Positions 8,966 to 18,758 are shown, counted from the first letter of the stretch. The stretch: DNA of 64,000 nt from Mucilaginibacter empetricola (GCF_024808665.1 NZ_JANUBZ010000010.1:124001-188000), one strand, 5' to 3'. Made by a program: numbers and translations. The notes: generated by a model not told the origin, from the sequence alone.

Positions 8966-10939
8966 TTAAGCCATATCAACCCTTTTTAACACAATATTGC
9001 CAACTGGTTTTACAACCAATGGTATTTTTTCAACATAAGTTTCGCTGGTATCCAATCCGAAAGCTTTGGCTTCTGATTGTGCCAGTTTTTTAATGGCGAA
9101 ATAACTGTTCAGTATAAATCCTTCTTTAACACTAAAAGAGTTATTATATGAAAGGAATTTTTCCATTATTACAAACCTGAAATCAGCGTTAACCTTAAAG
9201 CGGTGCAATGATTCGTAATGACTGGTAATATCAATTTCATTACGCGCCACCATATCTTCAATAACCTTACGGTAAAGCACATTCACCCTTGGTTGTATCC
9301 TGAAACCAAGCCTGAATTCAACCCTGATAACCTTACCCGGATCAAGTTGTTCCACGCTGTACTCCATAGTATAGGGCTCGTTCGTGGTCTCAATATGAAT
9401 AAACCAATAGGTATCTGCCCTTTTTGGTTTCCGGCTCATAATGGAGTACATGATTTTTTCCTCCACCTGTTTGGCATTGTTCGCCTTAGTAAGGTAGATG
9501 AGGTGGGTTGAATACTTACTCACCGTTTCATCAGCACTAAGTGCATTTAATAGGGGTATTTGATCTTTTAAATCGATGAAATTAAGAAAGCGGTTGTTGA
9601 TTTTACGCGCCTTAAACCAAATGTACATGGTGAAAATCAATCCTATCTCAAATACCACAAAGAATAATCTCTTTAACAGTTTTACTGCGTTGGCAACAAA
9701 GAAGGAGAATTCAACAGTAAGGAATACGCATAAAATGATCACCACCAGCCACAACGGCCAATGTTTAACGTACCGCATAAAGTACGACATTAAAATGGTA
9801 GTCATCAGCATGGCTATGGTTATCGAAAAACCATAAGCAGCTGTCATAGCTTCTGATGTTTGGAAATATAAGGTAACCAATATACAGCCTATGCAAAGTA
9901 TCCAATTGATACTCGGTATATAAATTTGACCGCGTATGTTTGATGGGTATTTAATAGTAATACGTGGCCAAAAATTCATACTTACGGCCTCGCTGATTAG
10001 CGTAAACGAACCGCTGATTAACGCCTGGCTGGCAATAATAGTAGCCATAGTAGCCAGTGCCACGCAAGGTATCATAAACAAATGCGGATTTGGCACAATG
10101 GCGTAAAAAGGGTTAATGTTGGCAAATTTAGTGGTAGATGGTTGCATTAATACCCATGCGCCCTGGCCAAGGTAGTTTAAAACCAAAGTTGTTTTAACAA
10201 ATATCCACGTAGCCTGAATATTTTTGCGGCCACAGTGACCAAGATCTGAATATAAAGCTTCGGCACCGGTGGTACACAAAAATACGGCACCTAAAAGCCA
10301 GAAACCATTGGGATGATCCATTAGTAGCCGTGCTCCATAATAAGGATTCAGCGCTTTAAAAATAACAGGATTGTGCACAATCTGCATGGTGCCCAATACA
10401 CCTATCATCACAAACCATAACAACATTATAGGCCCAAAAGCCGAGCCAACCACCTTAGTGCCAAATTGCTGAAAGAAAAACAGCGCCACCATTATACCAA
10501 TCACTATAGTAAGGATAAGTCTGCTACCCGGCACAAACGATTGTGATAAAGCAGGCACGTTACTCAAGCCCTCAATAGCCGACGAAACCGAAATGGGCGG
10601 AGTAATAATACCATCGGCCAACAAGGTGCCTGCACCAATTATGGCCGGTATAGCCAGCCATTTTCCGTAGCGCCTAACCAGGGCATAAAGTGAAAAAATA
10701 CCGCCTTCACCGTGGTTATCAGCCTGCAGCGTAATTAAAATATACTTGAAAGTTGTTTGCAGGGTAAGCGTCCAAAAAATACATGATATAGCACCATAAA
10801 CCAACGCCTGGTCAATTTTACCGCCCTGAATCATTAAAGTTTGAAAGGTATACAGGGGAGAAGTACCAATATCGCCGAAAATAATTCCAAGAGTGATCAA
10901 TGCACCCGCCGCCGATAGTTTTTTAATGTGTGATTGCAT
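8966..10939 (-). CDS. kup: Kup-type potassium uptake transporter
   Basis: 657 residues. The N-terminus contains the family hallmark GIIFGDIGTSPLYTFQ, followed by about twelve transmembrane helices (to about residue 455) and a soluble C-terminal domain of about 200 residues. This is the single-polypeptide KUP/HAK/KT family, driving K+ uptake with protons across the inner membrane. The start at 10939 gives the conserved N-terminus. A -7 box (TAACTTTG on the minus strand) lies 39 bases upstream. It is divergent from the subtilase, separated by a 475-base gap holding three palindromes. Confidence 0.96.
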   Translation of the reverse strand: MQSHIKKLSAAGALITLGIIFGDIGTSPLYTFQTLMIQGGKIDQALVYGAISCIFWTLTLQTTFKYILITLQADNHGEGGIFSLYALVRRYGKWLAIPAIIGAGTLLADGIITPPISVSSAIEGLSNVPALSQSFVPGSRLILTIVIGIMVALFFFQQFGTKVVGSAFGPIMLLWFVMIGVLGTMQIVHNPVIFKALNPYYGARLLMDHPNGFWLLGAVFLCTTGAEALYSDLGHCGRKNIQATWIFVKTTLVLNYLGQGAWVLMQPSTTKFANINPFYAIVPNPHLFMIPCVALATMATIIASQALISGSFTLISEAVSMNFWPRITIKYPSNIRGQIYIPSINWILCIGCILVTLYFQTSEAMTAAYGFSITIAMLMTTILMSYFMRYVKHWPLWLVVIILCVFLTVEFSFFVANAVKLLKRLFFVVFEIGLIFTMYIWFKARKINNRFLNFIDLKDQIPLLNALSADETVSKYSTHLIYLTKANNAKQVEEKIMYSIMSRKPKRADTYWFIHIETTNEPYTMEYSVEQLDPGKVIRVEFRLGFRIQPRVNVLYRKVIEDMVARNEIDITSHYESLHRFKVNADFRFVIMEKFLSYNNSFSVKEGFILNSYFAIKKLAQSEAKAFGLDTSETYVEKIPLVVKPVGNIVLKRVDMA

Positions 10940-10977
10940 AGATCAGGATAAAATAAAAGTGTTGTTATTTGAAAGGA

Positions 10978-10985
10978 CAAAGTTA
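10978..10985 (-). promoter_or_regulatory. Bacteroidota -7 box for kup
   Basis: Minus strand TAACTTTG fits the TAnnTTTG consensus exactly, 39 bases before the kup ATG. No convincing -33 TTG is found at the right spacing, so the call is modest. Confidence 0.4.
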
Positions 10986-11174
10986 GTCTCTACGGATGAG
11001 AGTTTTTTTGAAAAGTGATTGCTCATTATGAGTTAAAAATCAATAATATGTAACTAGTGAATAGTGCAAGCCAATACCCATGCCATAATGTACTATTGTA
11101 GTTATATTGTAATTAATTTATTGATTAACAGAATGTTATTTAGATAGTGTAGAAATTACACATTTGCAAAATGC

Positions 11175-11226
11175 TATCAAAATGATAGTATGATTATCAA
11201 AATGATAGTGTGTTATCATTTTGATA
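11175..11226. promoter_or_regulatory. Three evenly spaced TATCA-N3-TGATA palindromes
   Basis: Cores at 11175-11187 and 11195-11207 read TATCAAAATGATA; the third at 11214-11226 is the same in reverse orientation (TATCATTTTGATA). Starts are 20 and 19 bases apart, about two helical turns, putting all three on the same face of the DNA. They lie in the 475-base gap between divergent kup and the subtilase, about 190 bases before the latter. This is what a multi-site operator looks like. The regulator is unknown. Apart from these sites and the kup box I see nothing else in 10940-11414. Confidence 0.65.
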
Positions 11227-11414
11227 GATTGCTTAATAAAAGAAGTTTTATCGCTTACCAGCTTAAAGCAGCCTGTAATTAAGTCAAATTATCGCCTGAA
11301 TTTTTTGGGATAGCTGTTGATGTGGTATTTACAGATCAAAGATTTTTTATTACCGTATAAATTATGCAAACTTGTTGAAATGATATTTATTTTAAGCCGC
11401 CTTTCACACGCTCT

Positions 11415-14400
11415 ATGAGTAAACTTTACGCAAATAAGCTTTACCGCACTATTATTGGTTTATTGTTATTAGTGGTACTTGCTGTTAATACACAGGGCCA
11501 GCAAATACTGGTAAAGCCAGAAAATAAAGCGAAGCTGCAGAATATGTCTGCAAGTTTTAATAATCTGTTTCTCACTAACAAATTAAAGGCGCTTCAATTA
11601 GCAAAAATACATGGCTGGCCAACTGTGCGTAAAACAAAGGCTGGCAGAGTGATGCTTTTGCAGGGAGTTAATAGTCTTGGTTTTCCAGTTTACCTTATAA
11701 CTGATAATAATATCATATCGGCAGCCACAACAGGCACCAATAATGTACAGCCAGGGGGAACGCTGGGTCTGAATCTATCCGGAGCAAGTACTTTTTTAAA
11801 TAATAAACTGGCTATTTGGGATGGTGGAGCAGTATACGCCGCTCACCAGGAGTTTATTGGCAAAACCATAACACTAGAAGATACCGTAAGCATAATTGAC
11901 CACGCAACCCACGTGGCCGGCACCATGATAGCGCACGGAGTATATGCCCCGGCTAAAGGGATGGCTTTTAATGCGGGAACGCTGCATTCTTATTATTTTG
12001 ATAATGATGTATCAAAAATGAGCGCAGCTGCATCCAATCTGCTGCTTTCAAATCACTCTTATGGGGATGAAGCCGGCTGGAATTTTAATGACATCTCCAA
12101 TCGGTGGGAATGGTACGGGTTGCCCGGCGATTCGGTAGACTATAATTTCGGCTTTTATGGGCAAAGGACCCAACAATGGGATCAGATTGCATTTAACGCG
12201 CCGTATTATTTGATCGTTGAATCGGCAGGCAATGCTCGCGCATACCCTGGCCCTGCCGTTGGCGATGATTATTACGGCTACGCCAGCGCCACCAACCAAA
12301 CGCTGATTGACAAGGGGCCAAGGCCGGTCAGTATCAGCAGCAATACCTGGTACGATGTAATAAGTACTACAGGGAATGCAAAGAATATATTAACCGTTGG
12401 TGCTGTAAATCCACTGCCTTTTGGCCCTGCAACTACCTCATCAATATCAATAGCATCTTTTGGCAGTTGGGGGCCTTCAGACGATGGGCGTGTTAAGCCC
12501 GATATTGTAGGCGATGGGGTTGATGTACTTTCAACCGGAAGCTCGGGGCCCGAATCATACATCGTGTTGTCGGGTACATCTATGTCTGCACCAAATGTAA
12601 CCGGTTCCTTATACCTATTACAAGAGTATTATGCCGAAAAAAATGGCGGTAATTTTATGCGGGCGGCAACCCTCAAAGGCCTGGCTTGCCATACAGCCAT
12701 TGATGCCGGCAACCCCGGGCCCGATTATATTTATGGATGGGGTCTGCTCAATATGACCGCCGCTGCACAAGCTATAACCAATAACGGAACAAAAAGTCTG
12801 ATAAAAGAAAATATCTTGCAGCAAGGGCAGCAGCAAACTTATAAAGTAACGGCTTCTGGCAATGGAGTATTATCGGCCACAATTTCATGGACGGACCCCG
12901 CAGGAACGCCAACGCCCGACGGTACCGTTAATAGTCGTACTCCCAAATTGGTTAACGATTTGGACATCAGGATAAGCGATAGCACTACCACTTATCTGCC
13001 GTGGGTGCTTGATCCTAGCAACCCATCCGCTGTTGCTACAACAGGAAATAATATATTAGATAATATTGAGCAGGTTTATATACCCGGTGCCGTGCCGGGT
13101 AAGGCTTATGCCATTACGGTATCGCATAAAGGAACGCTTACAGGCGGTTCGCAGGATTATTCGCTGATAGCAACGGGCATTGGCGGAGTTGCCTATTGTA
13201 CTTCCACTCCTTTATCTGATGCTGATTCGCGTATCAATAATGTAACCATAGCAAATATTAATAATACTCCCCCGGCAGGTTGCACCACTTATACTAATTT
13301 TACCAATTTAACAGCGCAACTGGAACAGGGTAAAACCTACCCGCTAAGTTTAACTTTAGGCACTTGCGGCGCTAACTTTAATAAAGCCGCCAAAGTTTTT
13401 ATTGATTGGAATGGCAATGGCATTTTTGACGCAAACGAATTAGTAGCCACTACGGGGATATTTAATGCAACCGATACTTACACAACTAATATAACAGTGC
13501 CAGCATCAGTAGTACCAGGCAATTACAGCGTAATGCGTGTGGTATTAACCGAAACAAGTGATACATCGGCCATAAAACCATGTGGCACCTATGGCAAAGG
13601 TGAGACGCAGGACTACTGCGTTCAGTTTTTACCAACCACTACCGATGCAGGAATAACAGCCATCGTAAGTCCCGACTCTACAGGATCATGCTCAGCAGCA
13701 ACACAGGTAACCGTAAGCATCAAAAATTTTGGCAGCGCTACTATAAACAATATCCCGGTAACGGTGACCATTACTGGCCCTAATAATATCGTAAGCACCT
13801 TGCAGCAAACTTATACAGGCTCACTGGCTCCGCTTGAGCAGGAAAACTTTACATTGAACGGAATTTTTAATGCACTGGCAGGTTCGAGTTATCAAATTAC
13901 CGCGGGTACTAATCTGGCTGGCGATCCTATTTTATCCAATAATCAGGCTAGTCAAACTATTTTAATAAGTGAGCCGCCGGTATCATCAGACTTATTGGCT
14001 TACTATTGCGTCAACACTTCCCAATATCAATTATCAGGTAACGCTGATGGTGAATTATTATGGTATCAGCATGTTGGTGATACGGTGCCTGTTGCTTATG
14101 GCTCGCCAGCCTTAACCAATTTGCCTCCGGTTAATAATACTTATTATGCAGGAGTAAATGATTTTAGTTCAACTATTGGCCCGGTCACTAAGAGTATTTT
14201 TGGCGGAGGAGGATATAACCAGTTTACACCATATGTTACTGTAAACGCAAATATCCCGGTTGTTATTGAAAGCGCGCGTTTGTATATCGGCAACTCCGGC
14301 AAAATAACGTTTAACGTGACCAATGCCAATGGCGAGGTAGTTTCAACCACAACCATTAACGCCATTGCTACTGCCACCAATCCGCAGCCCGGCGCGCAGG

Positions 14401-15164
14401 CCGATGATCCGAATGATCAGGGTGCGGTTTATAACCTCAACTTGTTACTGCCTGCCGCAGGGACTTATACCATTACCGCAGTTTTTGATAGTACTGCAAC
14501 CATCTACCGCAGTAATACCGGCGTAACTGGTTATCCATTCACCGCCGGAAACGTGTTTAGTATTACCGGTAATGGCGCCACATCGGCAACAGATACCGCG
14601 TACTATAAAAGCTTTTACTACTATTTTTATAACATGAAGCTCAAAAGCGCGGGCTGCGCTTCGGCGGTAAGGCAAACTGTTACCATAAGTAACCCGGTAA
14701 TCATCCAAAATGGCAATATGCTTAATTCTAATTTCCCATCGGGTAATCAATGGTATTTAGATGGGTATGCCATAGCAGGGGCAACCAGTACTTCTTATAG
14801 GCCAGCCCAAAGTGGTAATTATCAGGTTAAAGTTGATCTGACAAGTGGTTGTCAATTGGCTTCAAATAGTCTAGTTTATGTAGTGCCGGGTAGCTCGGCT
14901 AATAGCACTGATATCGGTCTTGTTTTATTCCCGGTGCCTGCAAAAAATCAACTCAATATAGTTTTCAACGCTAAAACCAGCAGCACTTTGACACTAACAC
15001 TAATAAACGCAGCAGGTAAAATTGTTGCTGTTGATACACAAACAGTTGCCGCAGGCGATTTTAATACCACACTTGATGTATCAAAACAAGCTCCCGGCAC
15101 CTATATTTTAAAGTTATCGCTCGGACAAAAAGATTATAACAACAAAATTATTATTGAACGATGA
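11415..15164 (+). CDS. Secreted subtilase (S8) with GEVED, CARDB-like and type IX secretion sorting domain
   Basis: 1249 residues. Signal peptide (about 1-28), then a subtilisin-type domain with triad Asp136 (IWDGG), His163 (DHATHVAGT) and Ser389 (SGTSMSAP), and oxyanion Asn273 (SAGN). A jelly-roll-like region follows (about 460-590), a GEVED domain (about 600-745, with FIDWNGNGIFD), a CARDB-like domain (about 750-855), an Ig-like segment, and a C-terminal T9SS type A sorting domain (about 1170-1249, starting LFPVPAKNQL and ending KIIIER). It should be exported through the outer membrane by type IX secretion and processed there, digesting external protein. Neighbours do not form an operon with it. 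Confidence 0.94.
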   Translation: MSKLYANKLYRTIIGLLLLVVLAVNTQGQQILVKPENKAKLQNMSASFNNLFLTNKLKALQLAKIHGWPTVRKTKAGRVMLLQGVNSLGFPVYLITDNNIISAATTGTNNVQPGGTLGLNLSGASTFLNNKLAIWDGGAVYAAHQEFIGKTITLEDTVSIIDHATHVAGTMIAHGVYAPAKGMAFNAGTLHSYYFDNDVSKMSAAASNLLLSNHSYGDEAGWNFNDISNRWEWYGLPGDSVDYNFGFYGQRTQQWDQIAFNAPYYLIVESAGNARAYPGPAVGDDYYGYASATNQTLIDKGPRPVSISSNTWYDVISTTGNAKNILTVGAVNPLPFGPATTSSISIASFGSWGPSDDGRVKPDIVGDGVDVLSTGSSGPESYIVLSGTSMSAPNVTGSLYLLQEYYAEKNGGNFMRAATLKGLACHTAIDAGNPGPDYIYGWGLLNMTAAAQAITNNGTKSLIKENILQQGQQQTYKVTASGNGVLSATISWTDPAGTPTPDGTVNSRTPKLVNDLDIRISDSTTTYLPWVLDPSNPSAVATTGNNILDNIEQVYIPGAVPGKAYAITVSHKGTLTGGSQDYSLIATGIGGVAYCTSTPLSDADSRINNVTIANINNTPPAGCTTYTNFTNLTAQLEQGKTYPLSLTLGTCGANFNKAAKVFIDWNGNGIFDANELVATTGIFNATDTYTTNITVPASVVPGNYSVMRVVLTETSDTSAIKPCGTYGKGETQDYCVQFLPTTTDAGITAIVSPDSTGSCSAATQVTVSIKNFGSATINNIPVTVTITGPNNIVSTLQQTYTGSLAPLEQENFTLNGIFNALAGSSYQITAGTNLAGDPILSNNQASQTILISEPPVSSDLLAYYCVNTSQYQLSGNADGELLWYQHVGDTVPVAYGSPALTNLPPVNNTYYAGVNDFSSTIGPVTKSIFGGGGYNQFTPYVTVNANIPVVIESARLYIGNSGKITFNVTNANGEVVSTTTINAIATATNPQPGAQADDPNDQGAVYNLNLLLPAAGTYTITAVFDSTATIYRSNTGVTGYPFTAGNVFSITGNGATSATDTAYYKSFYYYFYNMKLKSAGCASAVRQTVTISNPVIIQNGNMLNSNFPSGNQWYLDGYAIAGATSTSYRPAQSGNYQVKVDLTSGCQLASNSLVYVVPGSSANSTDIGLVLFPVPAKNQLNIVFNAKTSSTLTLTLINAAGKIVAVDTQTVAAGDFNTTLDVSKQAPGTYILKLSLGQKDYNNKIIIER

Positions 15165-15200
15165 TGCGGTCATTATAGTCATTGTTTTATATGGCGACCA

Positions 15201-15246
15201 TCCCAATGAACCAATGACCTAATGAACCAGTGACTCAATGACCAAA
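15201..15246. repeat. Degenerate 8-bp tandem repeat
   Basis: Five units of a roughly ACCAATGA octamer (CCCAATGA, ACCAATGA, CCTAATGA, ACCAGTGA, CTCAATGA) fill the short gap between the convergent subtilase and outer-membrane gene. It resembles the 7-bp repeat family elsewhere in the window. Confidence 0.7.
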
Positions 15247-15247
15247 C

Positions 15248-15757
15248 CTACTTGATCGTGTATTTTATTCCAATAGCCGGGGCTATATCGCCAAATGGCC
15301 CTGTAGCCAATTCCAGTCGTGGGTTTAAATCAAGACTAATGGCAATAGGGGTTTGAGGGATTATATATTCTAATCCTAAAACGCCATCAATTCCCAATAA
15401 CAAATGACCGGTATTGTAAACCTCGTTGCCGCCATCAAAGCGCTGATAAACGCCACTGCCAATAGCGCCAATATGAAAGCCAGCTCCGTAATAAAACCTT
15501 AATTCGGGTACACTGAATGCTTCCTGATGAAATTCATAAAGACCGGTTATTACTACTCCGTGTTGTCTGAAACCCAATTCGCCTTCAAGAGCAACATCTG
15601 GATTGGTAAAGTATTTTACCGACACACCATCCTCATATCCTCCAAATTTAAAGCCTATGGCTGTGCTGTATGTGTCGCCGGTAGATTGTGCTTTTAAGTG
15701 GGAACTCACCAATAAAAGTGAGGTTAAAACAAATAAATTGAATAGTATTTTTTTCAT
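15248..15757 (-). CDS. Small outer-membrane beta-barrel protein
   Basis: 169 residues with a signal peptide (MKKILFNLFVLTSLLLVSS to KAQ). The mature part has alternating hydrophobic strands separated by Gly-rich turns (IGFKFGGYEDGVSVKYF, ALEGELGFRQHGVVITGLYEF, LRFYYGAGFHIGAIGSG) and ends in a strand GIKYTIK. This fits an eight-stranded outer-membrane barrel of the OmpX/porin-like type common as hypothetical proteins in Bacteroidota. No catalytic residues are evident and no specific function can be assigned. It is convergent with the subtilase and monocistronic; its upstream region runs into the MITE-like element. Confidence 0.75.
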   Translation of the reverse strand: MKKILFNLFVLTSLLLVSSHLKAQSTGDTYSTAIGFKFGGYEDGVSVKYFTNPDVALEGELGFRQHGVVITGLYEFHQEAFSVPELRFYYGAGFHIGAIGSGVYQRFDGGNEVYNTGHLLLGIDGVLGLEYIIPQTPIAISLDLNPRLELATGPFGDIAPAIGIKYTIK

Positions 15758-15933
15758 AGATGATTTTGAAATTGAACGGCGAAATTGAGGTTTTATGACA
15801 TTTTTATCAAAATTCTTTAATTTTTTAAATATAAGTTGTTGATTTTTAGGTATAAAATAAACGATGTGAGCTTTAATGGTATTGTCAAATTAAAAATGAA
15901 AGCAACCAACATGCAACATAAATCCGGATGTTT

Positions 15934-16154
15934 ATGGGCGCAATTCAAATTGTCATGCTTACACACCAGACGTTCCGATGGAACGTGAACACCTAATATT
16001 AATGCTCAGCTACCGACCAATCGTCCCAACGGGACGAGCCTGAAAATTTCCGTCCCTTAGGGACGTTTGGTCGGTAGTAAAAAAATATTCGATAATAAAT
16101 TTTACGTTCCATAGGAATGTTTCGTGCAAACACGACAATTTGAATTGCCCTCAT
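15934..16154. mobile_element. MITE-like structured repeat element
   Basis: Terminal inverted repeats of 21 bp (15934-15954 and 16134-16154, 19 of 21 matching, core CAATTCAAATTGTC) bound a 221-bp unit with no coding capacity. GTTT abuts both outer ends and may be a target duplication. Inside are perfect or near-perfect hairpins: ACGTTCCGATGGAACGT (15970-15986), TCGTCCCAACGGGACGA (16021-16037), CGTCCCTTAGGGACG (16051-16065) and ACGTTCCATAGGAATGT (16104-16120). The middle two are enclosed by a stem of CTACCGACCAA (16010-16020) with TTGGTCGGTAG (16067-16077). Such CGTCCC/GGGACG elements are interspersed in Bacteroidota genomes as far as I recall. The rest of the 15758-16205 gap shows nothing. Confidence 0.7.
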
Positions 16155-16205
16155 GTTTATTATCCGGCTTAAATTGATAAATTAGTCGGAATAATATTAA
16201 TCTTC

Positions 16206-17927
16206 ATGAATCATCAATCCGACGCAGTCTTAACCTTTAAACTTTATAGTTGTTTTCAAAAAATAATCCTGGTGTTTTTGCCAGGGATGCTGATAGTGCA
16301 AACAGCTATTGCGCAGGATAATACTGCCTACCATAACGGTATGGTTGTTTGCGCCACACCCGAGGCATCAAAGGTAGGACTTGATATTTTGAAAAAAGGA
16401 GGAAACGCGGTTGACGCTGCCGTAACCGTTCAATTTGCACTGGAGGTTACTCATCCCGAAGCCGGTAATATCGGAGGTGGCGGATTTATGGTTTACCGCG
16501 CCAATACGGGCAATACTAACACACTCGATTTTAGAGAAAAAGCGCCTGCCAGAGCTACCACCAATATGTATCTGGATAGTGCCGGTAATGTTATACCCGA
16601 TATGAGCATCTCAACCCACCAGGCGTCTGGCGTTCCGGGATCTGTAGACGGAATGGTTGAGGCGCATAACAAGTATGGCAGTTTAAAATGGGCCAGCCTG
16701 GTTCAGCCGGCTATTGATCTGGCACGTAACGGTTTTAAAATATCGGCCAAGCTGGCTTCGGCGCTTAATCATAACCGCGGTCAGTTTATAAAGTTAAATG
16801 AAGGAAAAAATTACCTGTTAAAAGATGGGGATTGGAAAGAAGGCGATTTATTAGTTCAAGAAGATTTAGCCAAAACACTGGAGTTGATAAGAGACAATGG
16901 CCGCGATGGCTTTTATAAAGGGAAAGTCGCTGATGAATTGATTGCCGAAATGAATAAAGGAAATGGCCTGATAGCACAAACAGATTTGGATAATTATCAT
17001 TCAGTTTGGCGCAAAGCTCTTACCGGTACTTATAAAGGATACAAAATTATAGCCATGCCGCCGCCTTCAAGCGGAGGAATAGCCTTACTGCAATTACTGC
17101 ATTCGGTAGAACCATATTCTTTGAAACGTATGGGCCACAATGCCGACTCAACAATCAGGCTAATGACGGAGGCCGAACGCAGGGTTTATGCCGACAGATC
17201 TAAATATCTGGGCGATCCGGATTTTTTCAAAGTACCGGTTGATAGTCTTTTAAATCCTGCGTACATCGACTCGCGAATGAAAAGTTTTAGCTGGAGTGCC
17301 GCCACACCAAGCACCAGCATTGAACCCGGAAAGTTTGTAGGGTACGAAAGTGATCAAACCACTCATTATTCTATTGTTGATAAACAAGGCAACGCAGTTT
17401 CTATTACCACCACTCTGAACGACTCTTTCGGGTCGAAAATATTTGTTAGCGGTGCCGGTTTTCTGCTGAATAATGAAATGGATGATTTTAGCTCTAAACC
17501 TGGCGTACCCAATATGTATGGCGTAACCGGTGGCAAAGCCAATAGCATTCAACCCAATAAACGCATGCTATCATCCATGACGCCAACCATTGTGGAAAAA
17601 AATGGCAAGCTGTTTATGGTAGTAGGTACACCGGGAGGATCAACCATTATTACATCGGTATTTCAAACCATATTGAACGTAATTGAATTTAATATGGATA
17701 TGCAGCAAGCGGTAAGCGCTAAACGAATCCATCACCAATGGCTACCCGATGACGTGGAAACAGAGAGAGAGGCATTAGATAGCACAACCATTAATGCTCT
17801 GCAGCAAAAGGGGTATAAAGTTGTTTCGCGCGGCACCATTGGCAGGGTTGATGCCATTTTGGTTACTACGGATGGCTATCAGGGCGGCGCCGACCCCCGC
17901 GGCGATGATACCGCACTGGGTTTTTAG
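16206..17927 (+). CDS. ggt: Gamma-glutamyltransferase
   Basis: 573 residues. A hydrophobic export segment at about 18-37 ends in AIAQ; the start at 16206 makes a longish n-region (17 residues), and a later start is possible. The large-subunit part has GGNAVDAAV (65-73) and GGGGFM. The autocatalytic cleavage site precedes nucleophile Thr385 in QTTHYS, followed by GNAVSITTTLN, SGAGFLLNNEMDDF and the oxyanion SSMTPT. The enzyme is made as one chain and splits into two subunits in the periplasm, where it hydrolyses or transfers gamma-glutamyl groups, for example from glutathione. It stands alone, between the MITE-like element and the heptamer array. Confidence 0.95.
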   Translation: MNHQSDAVLTFKLYSCFQKIILVFLPGMLIVQTAIAQDNTAYHNGMVVCATPEASKVGLDILKKGGNAVDAAVTVQFALEVTHPEAGNIGGGGFMVYRANTGNTNTLDFREKAPARATTNMYLDSAGNVIPDMSISTHQASGVPGSVDGMVEAHNKYGSLKWASLVQPAIDLARNGFKISAKLASALNHNRGQFIKLNEGKNYLLKDGDWKEGDLLVQEDLAKTLELIRDNGRDGFYKGKVADELIAEMNKGNGLIAQTDLDNYHSVWRKALTGTYKGYKIIAMPPPSSGGIALLQLLHSVEPYSLKRMGHNADSTIRLMTEAERRVYADRSKYLGDPDFFKVPVDSLLNPAYIDSRMKSFSWSAATPSTSIEPGKFVGYESDQTTHYSIVDKQGNAVSITTTLNDSFGSKIFVSGAGFLLNNEMDDFSSKPGVPNMYGVTGGKANSIQPNKRMLSSMTPTIVEKNGKLFMVVGTPGGSTIITSVFQTILNVIEFNMDMQQAVSAKRIHHQWLPDDVETEREALDSTTINALQQKGYKVVSRGTIGRVDAILVTTDGYQGGADPRGDDTALGF

Positions 17928-17987
17928 TTTCAAGTGAACAAAATATTTGCAAATAAACCAAACAATCGATCTCATCGTCAATTCCCA

Positions 17988-18086
17988 CCATGAACCATGA
18001 ACCATGAACCATGAACCATGAACCATGAACCATGAACCATGAACCATGAACCATGAACCATGAACCATGAACCATGAACCATGAAC
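17988..18086. repeat. Perfect heptamer array (CCATGAA), about 14 copies
   Basis: The 7-bp unit CCATGAA repeats without error for 99 bases, starting 60 bases after the ggt stop and ending 48 bases before the MarR start. It generates spurious reverse-strand open frames of the form MVHGSWF. A perfect array suggests recent expansion by slippage. Degenerate relatives with the same period occur in several other gaps of this window. Confidence 0.95.
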
Positions 18087-18134
18087 TAATTTTCCATTTG
18101 CATATTTAGTTTGCGTAGTTTATGTTTGTTGGTT

Positions 18135-18581
18135 ATGCAGGGTAGCGTAAAACACCAGGAAACGATTGACTATTTTTTAAAAATAGTTTGGCAAACAGTT
18201 GCTAACCGTTACAACCAGTTGGTAACTGATTTTGGCATAACACAATCCATTGGCTACCTGCTTATTAATATTGATGAGAAGGATGGCACAACTGTTTCGC
18301 AGGCAGCGGCATTACTGGGCCTTAAATCAACCAGTCTTTCGCGCATGTTGCGTCAGCTGGAAAAATCAGGATTGATATACCGGGAATCAAACGAAGGCGA
18401 TAAACGTTCGGTTAAGATATATTTAACACCGCTGGGTAAAGAAAAACGACAAATGGCCCGCACCGTTGTTAAGCAATTTAACAATTACCTCAACAGCCAT
18501 ATCAGCGAAGCGGACAAAGAATATCTGGTAAAAACACTCAAAAAAATAAACCAGCTCACGCTTAATTATAAACCAGAGTAG
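18135..18581 (+). CDS. MarR-family transcriptional regulator
   Basis: 148 residues from the ATG at 18135; a TTG at 18111 would add eight residues that look non-conserved and border the heptamer array. The winged helix runs about 40-105: DGTTVSQAAALLGLKSTSLS recognition segment, then the wing with NEGDKRSVKIYLTPLG. A C-terminal helix completes the dimer domain. Such proteins usually repress an efflux or metabolic operon, but no obvious target adjoins: the next gene, an FKBP lipoprotein, lies 278 bases downstream. It lacks the Cys cluster of the MarR protein at 831. Regulator function is sure, its effector unknown. Confidence 0.88.
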   Translation: MQGSVKHQETIDYFLKIVWQTVANRYNQLVTDFGITQSIGYLLINIDEKDGTTVSQAAALLGLKSTSLSRMLRQLEKSGLIYRESNEGDKRSVKIYLTPLGKEKRQMARTVVKQFNNYLNSHISEADKEYLVKTLKKINQLTLNYKPE

Positions 18582-18758
18582 TTTCGGCGGCTAAAAGCAG
18601 TCTCCCGTTGCATATAAATCATCCATAACAATTCGAAAACGAGCACACGTTTATTTAAAATTGGACGTTAATTGGTTGAGTTTTACAGCAAATTATATTG
18701 CTCAACAGATAATAATTGTTAAAAAATGTTAAGCTGCTGTTTTTGAATTATAAAAGAA

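Noticed and set aside
9218..9836. Plus-strand frames inside kup
   Set aside because: Shadows of the transporter gene; no signals of their own.
17775..18075. Two reverse-strand open frames of the form MVHGSWF repeated
   Set aside because: They are the translation of the CCATGAA array and have no gene features.
17988..18086. CRISPR-like array considered
   Set aside because: The unit is 7 bp with no spacers and no cas genes nearby.
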